NCBI GenBank assembly: GCA_023393125.1
Contig: JAEWMQ010000021.1
Span: 1-64,000 of the forward strand
Direction of reading: 5' to 3'
Length of the DNA stretch: 64,000 nucleotides
Source of the DNA: Bacillota bacterium
GTDB taxonomy: Bacteria; Bacillota; Clostridia; Lachnospirales; Cellulosilyticaceae
In this document: positions 16,265 through 25,187 of the stretch, piece by piece
Layout of the letters: every line of letters begins with the position of its first letter
Numbering within the stretch: the first letter of the stretch is position 1
The notes under the pieces: generated by a model
What the model saw: only the letters and a program-made list of their open reading frames with translations
The model's database searches: none
Told to the model about the DNA's origin: nothing
Program-made: the position numbers and the translations under genes

Positions 16265-18094
16265 CTATTCCACTGTAACTGATTTAGCTAAATTACGTGG
16301 TTTATCAACATCATTTCCTCTAGCAATAGAAACATAATAAGAAATAAGCTGTGTAGGAATAACAGATAAAACTGGCATTAATAAGTCATCTGCTCCTGGA
16401 ATATAAATAACATCATCAGCCACCTTTGCTACTTCTGTATTACCTTTTCTAGTAATAGCAATAACAAAAGCACCTCTTGCTTTAACTTCTTTAATATTAG
16501 AAATCATTTTTTCTTCTAGTGCTTCTTGTGTCACAATACAAAGTACTGGTGTACCTTGGTCAATTAAAGCAATCGGACCGTGTTTTAATTCTCCTGCTGC
16601 AAAAGCTTCCGTATAGATATAAGAAATCTCTTTTAATTTAAGAGCAGCTTCTCTAGCTGTTGTATAGTCAACACCTCTACCAAGGTAAAAGGCATTTTGC
16701 GCATCTTTCATATCCATAGCTATTTTTTCGATTTCATCTTTATCTGCTAAAATCTCTTGAACAAGCGGTGCTAAAGCTTCAATCTTTTTAATCGTTTCAT
16801 GATAAGCATCTAATGTAATCGTTCCTTTTTTATAAGCAAAATCTAAAGCAATCATATAAAAAGCAATCATTTGTGCTGTATAAGCTTTAGTAGATGCTAC
16901 AGCAATTTCCGGACCTGCCCATGTGTAAAATACATCATGAGCTTCTCTAGCTACTGATGAGCCGACCACGTTAGTAATGGCAAGTACTCTTGCACCCTTT
17001 GCTTTAGCAAGCTTCATAGCCGCTAATGTATCTGCTGTTTCACCTGATTGAGAAACTACAATAAGCATAGTGTGTTCATCAATAAATGGATCACTATATC
17101 TGAATTCTGAAGCAATGTCTACTTCAACAGGTACTTTAGCTAATTTTTCGATGGCATATTTCCCTACAAGACCTGCATGATAAGCTGTACCACATGCTAC
17201 AATATACATTTTTGTAATACTATCTAAATCTTCTTTTGTAAGCTTAATATCATCTAAATGAATCATCCCATTTTCATCAAGTCTTCTCATAAGCGTATCA
17301 TGAATTGCTTGTGGCTGATCATAAATTTCTTTCATCATAAAGTGGTCAAAACCACCTTTAGAAGCAGCTTCAATATCCCATTCTACAACTTTAAGCTCTT
17401 TATCAACAACATTTTGCTCACCATCTAAAATAGTCAGCTTACCATCTTTGACATAAACTACTTCATCATTTTCTAAATAGTAAACATTTCTAGTATACTT
17501 TAAAATAGCTGGCACATCAGAAGCAATAAAGTATTCCCCTTCACCCACACCTACGATTAATGGGCTTTCTTTTCTTACAGCTACTAATTCACCTGGGTGA
17601 TTGGCTGATACAACACCAAGCGCATATGCACCTCTAAATTGTCCTACTGCTTTATAAACAGCTGCTAATAAATCTCCTTCATAGAACTTGTCAATTAAGT
17701 GAACTGCTACTTCTGTATCTGTTTCTGATTTAAAAACATACCCTTCTGATATAAGCATCTCACGAAGTTCCATGTAGTTCTCAATGATTCCATTATGAAC
17801 AACCGCAATAGTTTCTGCTGCATTTAAATGAGGATGAGAATTCACATCTGATGGCGCACCATGTGTAGCCCATCTTGTATGACCAATTCCTACTGTTCCT
17901 TCTACTGGATTTTCTGCAAGGATTGTTTCAAGACCACTTAATCTACCTTGCTTTTTAGCCCAATTAATCTTGTCATTTCCATTCACAACAGCAACTCCTG
18001 CTGAGTCATAACCCCTGTATTCAAGTTTTTCTAATCCATCAACAATAATGTTTGATGCTTGTTTTGTACCGATATAACCTACAATTCCGCACAT
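16265..18094 (-). CDS. glmS: Glutamine-fructose-6-phosphate aminotransferase (isomerizing)
   Basis: Makes glucosamine-6-phosphate from fructose-6-phosphate and glutamine, the first step to UDP-GlcNAc and peptidoglycan. It is 609 residues, the normal length. The N-terminal glutaminase domain starts MCGIVGYIG with Cys 2 as nucleophile, and has GIGHTRWATHG and HNGIIENY. Two SIS sugar isomerase domains follow (VACGTAYHAGLVGKY, VSQSGETADTLAA; LGRGVDYTTAREAALKLKE, ELKHGPIALID), and the end DKPRNLAKSVTVE is the conserved C-tail. Its messenger begins with a glmS ribozyme (18126-18288), so product feedback by RNA self-cleavage is expected. It stands as a single gene with its own terminator. Confidence 0.98.
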   Translation of the reverse strand: MCGIVGYIGTKQASNIIVDGLEKLEYRGYDSAGVAVVNGNDKINWAKKQGRLSGLETILAENPVEGTVGIGHTRWATHGAPSDVNSHPHLNAAETIAVVHNGIIENYMELREMLISEGYVFKSETDTEVAVHLIDKFYEGDLLAAVYKAVGQFRGAYALGVVSANHPGELVAVRKESPLIVGVGEGEYFIASDVPAILKYTRNVYYLENDEVVYVKDGKLTILDGEQNVVDKELKVVEWDIEAASKGGFDHFMMKEIYDQPQAIHDTLMRRLDENGMIHLDDIKLTKEDLDSITKMYIVACGTAYHAGLVGKYAIEKLAKVPVEVDIASEFRYSDPFIDEHTMLIVVSQSGETADTLAAMKLAKAKGARVLAITNVVGSSVAREAHDVFYTWAGPEIAVASTKAYTAQMIAFYMIALDFAYKKGTITLDAYHETIKKIEALAPLVQEILADKDEIEKIAMDMKDAQNAFYLGRGVDYTTAREAALKLKEISYIYTEAFAAGELKHGPIALIDQGTPVLCIVTQEALEEKMISNIKEVKARGAFVIAITRKGNTEVAKVADDVIYIPGADDLLMPVLSVIPTQLISYYVSIARGNDVDKPRNLAKSVTVE

Positions 18095-18125
18095 AATAAA
18101 TAAACCTCCTTGATATTTTAAATAA

Positions 18126-18288
18126 AATCAGGGAAATTCACGATAAACCTTTTGTCCTAAAAATCACTTTTTAGTTTTGTTGGCTTATTTAGGGTGTGAC
18201 CCCTCTAGAGCATCCGCCGAATTTTCGATCACTCTAGTCCTCGTCAACTTAACACTTTTCACGTAACTGTCAAGTTCTGGCGCTTTTT
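18126..18288 (-). ncRNA. glmS self-cleaving ribozyme/riboswitch
   Basis: On the minus strand the leader of glmS shows the known core: AGCGCCAGAACTTGACAG at the 5' end, GTTGACGAGG, TTCGGCGGATGC, and GGACAAAAGG near the 3' end. The P2 pairing AACTTGACA/TGTTAAGTT can be traced. Cleavage is expected before the G of GCGCC, between 18284 and 18283. Binding of glucosamine-6-phosphate would trigger cleavage and lower glmS expression. The 3' limit is approximate. It explains most of the gap 18095-18387. Confidence 0.95.
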
Positions 18289-18387
18289 ATTTTCTATTTC
18301 CCTTCGCCTATTATACCATAATATTATATGAATGCTAGCCTAAATTATAAAGTTGTCCTTTTATATAATATTTTCACTATTTCTTAT

Positions 18388-18430
18388 TAAATAAAACTGC
18401 TGATTAGTATATAATCAACAGTTTTATTTA
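18388..18430 (-). terminator. Terminator after the Pro/Thr-repeat protein gene
   Basis: Nineteen-base arms TAAATAAAACTGCTGATTA (18388-18406) and its near complement (18412-18430) with loop GTATA; the stem ends in AT-rich bases that give a T stretch in either direction. It starts 15 bases after the stop codon at 18446. Confidence 0.8.
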
Positions 18431-18445
18431 ATGATTAGTATCTAA

Positions 18446-19081
18446 TTATTTATTTTTAGGAAGCCAATTTTTAATTGTCTGCTTAATAGCCACCTTAAGT
18501 TGCTTTGCTTGCTCACAAGTAAGTTGTTTATTTTTAACTGCGTTATCCACCACTTTATTATATTCTTTAATAACACATTTTTTAAATTTACGTGTAGAAA
18601 TCTTTTCTAGTTTTAAAACTTCTTCTAGTTTTTTCCCTTCCTTGATATAACAAGTAAGTTTAGCTTCATCTACACCGAGTCCCGCTAGAGTATTTGCAAT
18701 TACTTTAAAATTATCTAGCATAAAAGGCTTATTTTTTTGCTCTGGTGCAGTTTCTGGGCATGGAGTAGGTTTTGTACTTGGCATCATTGTTGGTGCTGGT
18801 TTTGTAGTTGGCGCTACTGTTGGCGTTGGTTTTGTAGCCGGTGCTACTGTTGGTACTGGTTTTGCACTTGGCATTATTGTTGGTGCTGGTTTTGTAGTTG
18901 GCGCTACTGTTGGCACTGGTTTTGTAGTTGGCGCTACTGTTGGCACTGGTTTTGTAGTTGGTGATGCTATTGGTGATGGACTAGGAGCCGGTACATTTCT
19001 GTTTACTGATGCGAAAGTTGTACTTGCCAATATACTTATCATTAAGGCAATCGTAAGTCCTTGCCATTTTTGTTTATTCAT
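18446..19081 (-). CDS. Secreted protein with a Pro/Thr decapeptide repeat linker
   Basis: 211 residues. A signal peptide (residues 1-24, cleavage probably after TTFA) is followed by seven copies of a ten-residue unit related to PTTKPVPTVA at residues 41-110. A C-terminal region of about 90 residues follows. That region is basic and helical (MLDNFKVIANTLAGLGVDEA, KLTCYIKEGKKLEEVLKLEK) and is not recognised. The repeat resembles the extended linkers of secreted or wall-associated proteins and may be glycosylated at Thr. AGGAGG precedes the start. No sorting signal or wall-binding repeats are seen. The function is unknown; a role at the cell surface is inference. Confidence 0.75.
   Translation of the reverse strand: MNKQKWQGLTIALMISILASTTFASVNRNVPAPSPSPIASPTTKPVPTVAPTTKPVPTVAPTTKPAPTIMPSAKPVPTVAPATKPTPTVAPTTKPAPTMMPSTKPTPCPETAPEQKNKPFMLDNFKVIANTLAGLGVDEAKLTCYIKEGKKLEEVLKLEKISTRKFKKCVIKEYNKVVDNAVKNKQLTCEQAKQLKVAIKQTIKNWLPKNK
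18752..18961 (-). repeat. Tandem 30-base repeat, seven units, inside the secreted protein gene
   Basis: Each 30-base unit encodes one decapeptide such as PTTKPVPTVA, PSAKPVPTVA or PTTKPAPTMM. Units two to three are nearly identical at DNA level, and others differ in up to four residues. Copy number is likely to vary between strains by slippage or recombination. Confidence 0.85.
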
Positions 19082-19239
19082 CGTGAACCTCCTAATTTTA
19101 AAATGTTGGTATTAGCATATGGAAATTCACATTTTCTATACTGTCAATATAAGGTAGTGATTCTTTATTCATGCATATTTTTATTAAAATTGGACATAGT
19201 AAGTTTAATCTTAATACCACTTATAAAGAGGTGAATACT

Positions 19240-19434
19240 ATGGTTAAACATTTATTATGTACGAATTGTGGTTACGATATGGTAGGAGCTGAATACATTT
19301 CTAATACGGTAGATACTTCCTTATGCAATGATGGCCCTATGTATAGTAATAGCGCCTTACTTAACCTCAATGCAAAGCCTTATCATCAAATCATTTGCCC
19401 TTATTGCCATTCCACTGGTCAATGGAGTAACTAA
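19240..19434 (+). CDS. Small double-CxxC (zinc-ribbon-like) protein
   Basis: 64 residues from the ATG at 19240, chosen because AGAGGTGA lies seven bases before it; the frame is open back to 19171. Two metal-binding knuckles, CTNCGYD near the N-terminus and CPYCHST near the C-terminus, frame a middle rich in Asn and Ser. This pattern fits a single zinc ribbon. No membrane segment. The neighbours (a repeat protein in opposite direction and a transglutaminase-like gene that converges) do not hint at a role. Confidence 0.7.
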   Translation: MVKHLLCTNCGYDMVGAEYISNTVDTSLCNDGPMYSNSALLNLNAKPYHQIICPYCHSTGQWSN

Positions 19435-19468
19435 AAAACATCCCATTAAGGGATGTTTTTTAGTTACT
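19426..19468. terminator. Bidirectional terminator across two stop codons
   Basis: A perfect 19-base stem, arms AGTAACTAAAAAACATCCC and its complement, loop ATTAA. Both convergent genes end inside it: the TAA of the small zinc-ribbon gene in the left arm and the TAA of the transglutaminase-like gene in the right arm. A/T tracts in the stem serve both directions. Confidence 0.9.
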
Positions 19469-20768
19469 CATCTTTTAAATAATAAATGATGACACAGTCA
19501 TATTTTTCTTCACCATAGCAGCTATAACCTGAATCTAATACTTCATATAGCCTCTGAGCTATTTCTTCTTTATCCCACTGCCACTCACTTTGTTTTTGCA
19601 AAATAAGTGTACCGTTTCCTTTTTGCTGACTTTTAACCTTTTCAATACCAGCTTCTAATTCATTAGGTGATGCTACTTTTGTCACTTGATTTACTGTTAC
19701 AGGGCTATTAGGAAATGTATATCCTAACGTGATTGCTTTAGGATACTGAGTTCTATCCCATACATGATCTTTTGCCATATAAGTATCTTGTTCATTAATA
19801 TAATCGTATAAACCTAATTCCTCAAAATGTTGATCTGCCCAAGTACTATCAACATGATAGTATGCTCCTTGAATCTTAATTAAATTCCACGCATGCCCTA
19901 CACTCTCACCTGAACTATCTGTAGAAGTTCCTGTTATCAACTGCGTAGGTACGCCTACCATATTCATCAAGTGCATAAAAGCTTTGGCATAGCCATCACA
20001 TACAATCCTTTTATCCCCTATAAAAGCACCTTGCAAAGTATGTGTCATAGAAGTTGCATTAATACTGGCATCCTCATGAAGTGAATAGGTTACGCCGTTC
20101 ATAAGCTCCATAAGAAGAACCTGCTCCATTTCGTAATCCTTCATATGAGGCTTTACGAATGTATTGACCATATTATTCATACTACCTAATGCTTGTTTAT
20201 CATATTTTTTTAGCGTATTGATAACTTGGAGAGGATATTTAAAGCTAATTTGTGCACTTAAATTTCCTTTGTTATCTTTATAAACCTTACCATAGAAATT
20301 TTGTATCATAAGCATTGGATAGGTATCCGTTACCTCTTGAACATACTTGGCTAAAATAGCTTCTATTTGATTCATACTTGTTTGGTATTTAAAGTTAAAG
20401 GTTACTGACTTTTGATAGTTTTCTAGGCAGCTTTTAATCGCTTCGTTCAAATCACTTTCTTTTGTAATATTCCAGCTATCTTTCATCTGACTTTTAATAG
20501 TAAAAGTCACCACTCTAAGTCCCGTATCCTCATATAAACTCAAATAATAATTTCCTGGTTTAGTAATTTTGGTGCCTGATACAACTGGCACAGCTATGCT
20601 ACCATCTCTACTTAATAAAGCTTTATCCCCCTTAAATTGAACTGTATAACTCTTACCATCACCGGAGGCGGTAGTTATTATATTCGTTTGTGCATACAAA
20701 CTCGTACAAAGCCATAAACCTATTAATAAACTAAGTAAAAATCCTTTTATATATTGTCTTTTTCCCAT
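19464..20768 (-). CDS. Secreted transglutaminase-like (papain-fold) protein
   Basis: About 434 residues from ATG 20768, after a purine-rich GTGAGGGGAG; the frame is open to 20801. A signal peptide covers residues 1-27 (FLLSLLIGLWLCTSLYA). The C-terminal half has a Transglut_core domain with the triad Cys in RIVCDGYAKAF, His in VGHAWNLIKI and Asp in YYHVDSTWAD. The N-terminal half is beta-rich and not recognised. Proteins of this type in Clostridia are probably proteases or peptide cross-linkers at the cell surface, but substrates are mostly unknown. It lies downstream of the SulP gene, separated by 35 bases, so the two may be cotranscribed without a shared function. Confidence 0.85.
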   Translation of the reverse strand: MGKRQYIKGFLLSLLIGLWLCTSLYAQTNIITTASGDGKSYTVQFKGDKALLSRDGSIAVPVVSGTKITKPGNYYLSLYEDTGLRVVTFTIKSQMKDSWNITKESDLNEAIKSCLENYQKSVTFNFKYQTSMNQIEAILAKYVQEVTDTYPMLMIQNFYGKVYKDNKGNLSAQISFKYPLQVINTLKKYDKQALGSMNNMVNTFVKPHMKDYEMEQVLLMELMNGVTYSLHEDASINATSMTHTLQGAFIGDKRIVCDGYAKAFMHLMNMVGVPTQLITGTSTDSSGESVGHAWNLIKIQGAYYHVDSTWADQHFEELGLYDYINEQDTYMAKDHVWDRTQYPKAITLGYTFPNSPVTVNQVTKVASPNELEAGIEKVKSQQKGNGTLILQKQSEWQWDKEEIAQRLYEVLDSGYSCYGEEKYDCVIIYYLKDE

Positions 20769-20803
20769 ATCTCCCCTCACTCCCACAATAAAATATATCA
20801 TAA

Positions 20804-22447
20804 TTAGCTTACAAATTGTTCTTTTTCAATAGCCATAATGCCCTGTTCTACACTCCAAAAGAAGTTTTCTTTTCCAACCGTTTCTGTTAATCCACTTCGT
20901 TCCATCAAATGCTTTACCTTAGGTTGTAAGCCTGAGAATAATACCGTTGTACCTTGCGCTTTAAAGCTTTCATTTAACTCACTAAAAAGCTGTGTACCAG
21001 TAGCATCTAAAAGAGGTACTCCCCTCATAGAAAAAATAATGTAGTCTAAATCTGTTAGTTGACTCATCTCCATTTTGATTTTTTCTGTAGTTGTAAAGAA
21101 AACAGGTCCCGTTAAATAGACCACCTTGGTTTTCCCATGATCATATTGAGTATGTAAATCATTTGATGCAAACCTTGCAGGATCAATATCACTTAGATTA
21201 ATTTCGATCTTTGAAATATTTACAACAAAAAATAAAATAGAAAACATAACTCCCAGTAAAATGGCCAATGTTAGGTCAAAAACTACTGTTGCTAGCATAG
21301 TAATACAAAACTGTGCAATAGCTGTTTTAAGCTTTTTGTTAAAAATAAAATGAATACTCTCCCATTCATTCATTCGCCAAGCTGTTACTATCAGCACTCC
21401 TGCTAAAGCTGAAAGAGGAATTTGTGACATAATACCTCCAAGTAAAAACATAGACGCTAATAAGCCTACTGCATGAAAAACACCAGTTAATCTCGTTTGT
21501 GCCCCCGACTTAATAGCAACACTAGTACGTGCAATAGCTGCCGTTGAAGGAACTCCTCCAAAAAAAGGGATAATTATATTACCTATTCCCTGTGCCACTA
21601 ATTCACGGTCTGCATTAAGCTTTTCATTTTTCATATGTCCTGCAGAGGCTCCGCATAATAAGCTTTCAATCATACCTAGTGCTGCAATACTAATAGATGC
21701 ACTAAAAACTAAATTTATTTTTTCCATAGATAGATCAGCTAAACTTAAACGTGCTGTCGGTAATAAGGTTTTAGGGATGTCACCTACCCTAGCAACCTCT
21801 TGATTTAAAAGCATACTAGCTCCTAAAGCTATAACAATGCCCACTAATGAAGAAGGTACCTTAGCATTCCACTTTTTAGGCCAAACTAGCATAATAACTA
21901 TAACCAAAGTACCTAATCCTACTGCATACCAATTAGGATCAAAACCTAGTGTTCCATAAGAAATGAGTTTTTCAATATTCGTACTTCCTTTTGAGATTAC
22001 ACCGAAGAAATTATCAATCTGCCCAAGAGCAATAATGATAGCAATCCCTGAAGTAAATCCTGTAATAACCGGGCTTGGAATGAGTGAAACCAATTTCCCG
22101 ATCTTTAAAAGACCTGCAATAAGTAAAATAATACCTGCTAATAATGTAGCAATAAATACTCCTTCTATCTGATATTTAGCCACTATCCCAATTAAGATAG
22201 CAGTCATAGCCCCTGTAGGACCCGATATTTGATAAGAGGCTCCTGATAAAGCACTCATTAAAAAACCTGATAAAATAGCTGTAATAAGTCCTGCTGCTGC
22301 ATCTGCCCCACTACTTACTCCAAATGCTAAGGCTAGAGGTAAAGCAACAGCTGCTACTGTTAAACCCGCCAAAACATCTTGAGATAACTTTTTGCTATTA
22401 TAGCCTTTAAATTCTTTCCTCAGGTCAAAGATATACTGCTTAAACAT
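20804..22447 (-). CDS. SulP-family anion transporter with STAS domain
   Basis: Inner membrane permease of about 547 residues for sulfate, bicarbonate or similar anions. Membrane domain motifs: LAGLTVAAVALPLALAFGVS at residues 25-45, SYQISGPTGAMTA, and GGVPSTAAIARTSVAIKSGA. The C-terminal cytoplasmic STAS domain covers about residues 440-545 (VVYLTGPVFFTTTEKI, YIIFSMRGVPLLDATGTQLF). The start at 22447 is preferred because AAGGTGG lies six bases upstream; an earlier in-frame ATG at 22468 has no ribosome site. The substrate cannot be fixed; sulfate is the default but bicarbonate is common in anaerobes. Confidence 0.92.
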   Translation of the reverse strand: MFKQYIFDLRKEFKGYNSKKLSQDVLAGLTVAAVALPLALAFGVSSGADAAAGLITAILSGFLMSALSGASYQISGPTGAMTAILIGIVAKYQIEGVFIATLLAGIILLIAGLLKIGKLVSLIPSPVITGFTSGIAIIIALGQIDNFFGVISKGSTNIEKLISYGTLGFDPNWYAVGLGTLVIVIMLVWPKKWNAKVPSSLVGIVIALGASMLLNQEVARVGDIPKTLLPTARLSLADLSMEKINLVFSASISIAALGMIESLLCGASAGHMKNEKLNADRELVAQGIGNIIIPFFGGVPSTAAIARTSVAIKSGAQTRLTGVFHAVGLLASMFLLGGIMSQIPLSALAGVLIVTAWRMNEWESIHFIFNKKLKTAIAQFCITMLATVVFDLTLAILLGVMFSILFFVVNISKIEINLSDIDPARFASNDLHTQYDHGKTKVVYLTGPVFFTTTEKIKMEMSQLTDLDYIIFSMRGVPLLDATGTQLFSELNESFKAQGTTVLFSGLQPKVKHLMERSGLTETVGKENFFWSVEQGIMAIEKEQFVS

Positions 22448-22605
22448 TTTTTTCCACCTTATTTCCATTATATTATATTTTATATAAACGTTTTTAGTAT
22501 AACTTGTAAAATCAATATTTTCTATATTTTTTACTCGTTTATTTAAAACTTTATAAAAATTTTATAATATAAAGAGATTTATCTTTATAATTATGTTTAA
22601 AAAGA

Positions 22606-23772
22606 CTACATTAGAGATTGAATAAATTGCTTAGCAACTCTTCCTGAGCGTCCACCATGAGCTAATTCCCATTGAATGGCCTTTTCTCTAAGCTTATTTG
22701 GTTCTAACTCAATCTTGTATTGTTTGGCTAAAGCTATAACCATTTCTAGGTAGGCGTTCTGGGCAGGCGAAGTGAATGTTAAGCTTAATCCAAAGCGGTC
22801 TGCTAAAGACAACTTTTCTTGTCTTGTATCTGTGATATGAATATCTTGACCCTGTCGTTCCTCCCAAGTTTCTCTAATTAAATGTCTTCTATTAGATGTT
22901 GCGTAAATAAGCACATTATTTGGCTTAACTTCTACACCTCCTTCAATAAGAGCTTTCATATATTTATACTCGGTTTCAAACTCTTCAAAAGATAGATCAT
23001 CCAGAAAAATAATATAATGCAGTCCTCGATTTCTTAGTAGGGGTAGAATATGATTAAAATACATAAAATCTGCTTTTGAAAGATCTATGATTCTAAGGCC
23101 TTTCTCATAATAAGCATTAAGTATAGCTTTTACCATAGAGGATTTACCTGTTCCACTATCTCCAAATAAAAGTGCATTATTAGAAGGCTTTCCTGCTAAG
23201 AAATTCTCCGTATTTTTAATAAGTGCTTCTTTCTGATAGTCACACCCAATCAATTCTTCTAACGTAATAGGGTCACATTCACTAATCCCTATAAGTCCCT
23301 TATCTTGTTGCCATTTAAAGCCTTTATAAAGGTTCATATTGCCACATCCATATTGTTTATAATACGCAATAAGAGTATGTAAAAATGATTCAGGACTTGG
23401 TCTTTTTTCTAAAGCTTCGTAAAGCTTATAATAAGACTTTAACTTTTCTTTTTCCTTTAAGCTCACTGTTAATACCTGACTATGAAAAAGCTGAATAAGC
23501 ATAGATAAATCTTTAAGAACCAGCGTCTTAAGATTTTCATCCATATCCTCTCCTTCTTTTTCAGCAGTTAATGAAAACATATTTTCATCATTTGCTATTA
23601 AAAAGCAGAGATACATTTTAAAAAGATCTTGGCTTAGCTCTAAATAATAGCTCTGTTCTAAAAGCTCACCCAAAATTTTTTGATAAAGTACCTCATCTCT
23701 TTGTTTTTCTAAAATTTTAATGTCACTTAAAATAGTAACCTCATTAAGCTGTCTATAAAATATGAATTGCAT
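22606..23772 (-). CDS. DUF815-family AAA-type ATPase
   Basis: About 388 residues from ATG 23772, preceded by TAGGAGG; the open frame reaches 23835. Residues 170-388 form the ATPase module: Walker A FGDSGTGKSSMVKA near 200, Walker B YIIFLDDLSFE, sensor-like VLIYATSNRRHLIRETW, and the typical DRFGLSLTF and ELAHGGRSGRVAKQF. The N-terminal 170 residues are helical and specific to this family. Members are predicted cytoplasmic AAA ATPases of unknown biological role. The gene is divergent from an aminotransferase and shares a short control region with it (23773-23914). Confidence 0.88.
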   Translation of the reverse strand: MQFIFYRQLNEVTILSDIKILEKQRDEVLYQKILGELLEQSYYLELSQDLFKMYLCFLIANDENMFSLTAEKEGEDMDENLKTLVLKDLSMLIQLFHSQVLTVSLKEKEKLKSYYKLYEALEKRPSPESFLHTLIAYYKQYGCGNMNLYKGFKWQQDKGLIGISECDPITLEELIGCDYQKEALIKNTENFLAGKPSNNALLFGDSGTGKSSMVKAILNAYYEKGLRIIDLSKADFMYFNHILPLLRNRGLHYIIFLDDLSFEEFETEYKYMKALIEGGVEVKPNNVLIYATSNRRHLIRETWEERQGQDIHITDTRQEKLSLADRFGLSLTFTSPAQNAYLEMVIALAKQYKIELEPNKLREKAIQWELAHGGRSGRVAKQFIQSLM

Positions 23773-23914
23773 GCTATTCTGCCTCCTAAGCAAGATTATC
23801 TTAACATAAGCTATTATAATACAAAATTTATACATTGACTATTTTTAAATTTCATAATTATAATAAATGGTGTATACAAATATCTTTTACTTACAATTTA
23901 AAGGAGACTTACTC

Positions 23915-25093
23915 ATGATTGCAGACAAAATGCAGCAGCTTTCCTCCGCTATTTTTTCGGAGCTCAATAAACAAAAGAAGGCCCTGATGAAAGCAGGGCG
24001 CTCAATGATCGACTTTAGTATTGGTACACCTGATTCACCACCTTCAGAATATGTTATGAAACTTCTTTCTAAGGCCACTAAAGATCCTCTTAACTACCGA
24101 TATGCTATTTCTGATTCCCACGAACTCATTGAAGCCGTGACCCATTGGTATCGTCAGCGCTATGAAGTTGTTCTAGAAACAGATGAAATCGTTTCTTTAC
24201 TAGGTTCTCAAAGTGGTTTTACTGAATTAGCCCTTTGTTTAATTAACCCTGGAGACATCGTCCTTGTACCTAGTCCAAGTTATCCAATCTTCACAATTGG
24301 ACCTCATTTAGCAGGTGCAACCTTACATAAAATGCCACTTTTAAAAGAAAACAATTACTTAATTGACTTTAAGGCTATTCCAGAGCATGTAGCTCAGGCT
24401 GCTAAATTGATAATCGTTTCTTATCCAAATAACCCTACAGCAGCTACAGCTCCCCCTATTTTTTACAAGGAATTAGTTGCTTTTGCTAAACGATATAATA
24501 TTATAGTTCTTCATGACAATGCTTATAGTGAACTTTTGTTTGATGGTAATAGAGGTGAAAGCTTTCTTAATACGCCTGGCGCTAAAGAAGTAGGTATTGA
24601 ATTTAATTCACTTTCTAAAACTTATAGTATTCCAGGTTGTCGCATAGCTTTTGCTGTAGGCAACAAAGAAATCATTGGTGCTTTAAAAACCCTTAAATCG
24701 CATGTTGATTATGGTATGTTTCTACCTTTTCAAAAGGTTGCTGTATCTCTTTTGACAGGACCTCAGGATGAGGTCAAGCTAATTCATGATTTATACGAAA
24801 GAAGAGGGCAATTTTTAATCCAAGGGCTAAAAGAGATTGGTTGGGATATTCCGTTACCTAAAGGTAGTATGTTTATATGGGCTCCCATTCCTACTCATTA
24901 TACTTCTTCTATGAAGTTTACTCAGGATTTAATGCATCAAGCTGGTGTGGTTGTTGTTCCTGGGATTAGCTTTGGCAATGAAGGTGAAGGCTATGTTCGC
25001 CTAGCTTTAGTTCAAAACGAAGATGCTATGACAAAGGCCATTGAGCAAATTCAAGCAAGTAACATTTTAAAAAGCAATAATCTTTTTAAATAG
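23915..25093 (+). CDS. PLP-dependent class I/II aminotransferase
   Basis: Fold type I aminotransferase of about 392 residues. The pyridoxal phosphate lysine is near residue 235 in SLSKTYSIPGCRIAF. VSYPNNPTAA holds the conserved Asn-Pro turn, VLHDNAYSELLF holds the Asp-Tyr cofactor contacts and YVRLALVQN the substrate Arg. The start at ATG 23915 has AAGGAG eight bases upstream; the frame extends to 23867. The sequence looks closest to the alanine/aspartate and LL-diaminopimelate-like aminotransferases; the exact substrate cannot be decided here. It is monocistronic and ends at a hairpin at 25128. Confidence 0.88.
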   Translation: MIADKMQQLSSAIFSELNKQKKALMKAGRSMIDFSIGTPDSPPSEYVMKLLSKATKDPLNYRYAISDSHELIEAVTHWYRQRYEVVLETDEIVSLLGSQSGFTELALCLINPGDIVLVPSPSYPIFTIGPHLAGATLHKMPLLKENNYLIDFKAIPEHVAQAAKLIIVSYPNNPTAATAPPIFYKELVAFAKRYNIIVLHDNAYSELLFDGNRGESFLNTPGAKEVGIEFNSLSKTYSIPGCRIAFAVGNKEIIGALKTLKSHVDYGMFLPFQKVAVSLLTGPQDEVKLIHDLYERRGQFLIQGLKEIGWDIPLPKGSMFIWAPIPTHYTSSMKFTQDLMHQAGVVVVPGISFGNEGEGYVRLALVQNEDAMTKAIEQIQASNILKSNNLFK

Positions 25094-25127
25094 AATACAG
25101 TGCTATCTTATAGGATAAACAACATAA

Positions 25128-25159
25128 ATTAAACGTCAATCTTACGACTGACGTTTAAT
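25128..25159. terminator. Hairpin between the aminotransferase and L,D-transpeptidase genes
   Basis: Perfect 11-base arms ATTAAACGTCA and TGACGTTTAAT around a ten-base loop, flanked by A/T-rich bases (AAAAATTT on the plus strand). It probably ends the two convergent transcripts. Confidence 0.65.
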
Positions 25160-25187
25160 AAAAATTTCAACTTCTTTTTAAAATTTG

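Noticed and set aside
18737..18964. 75-codon frame rich in Cys and Trp on the plus strand
   Set aside because: Reverse complement of the Pro/Thr decapeptide repeat; repetitive and without a start signal.
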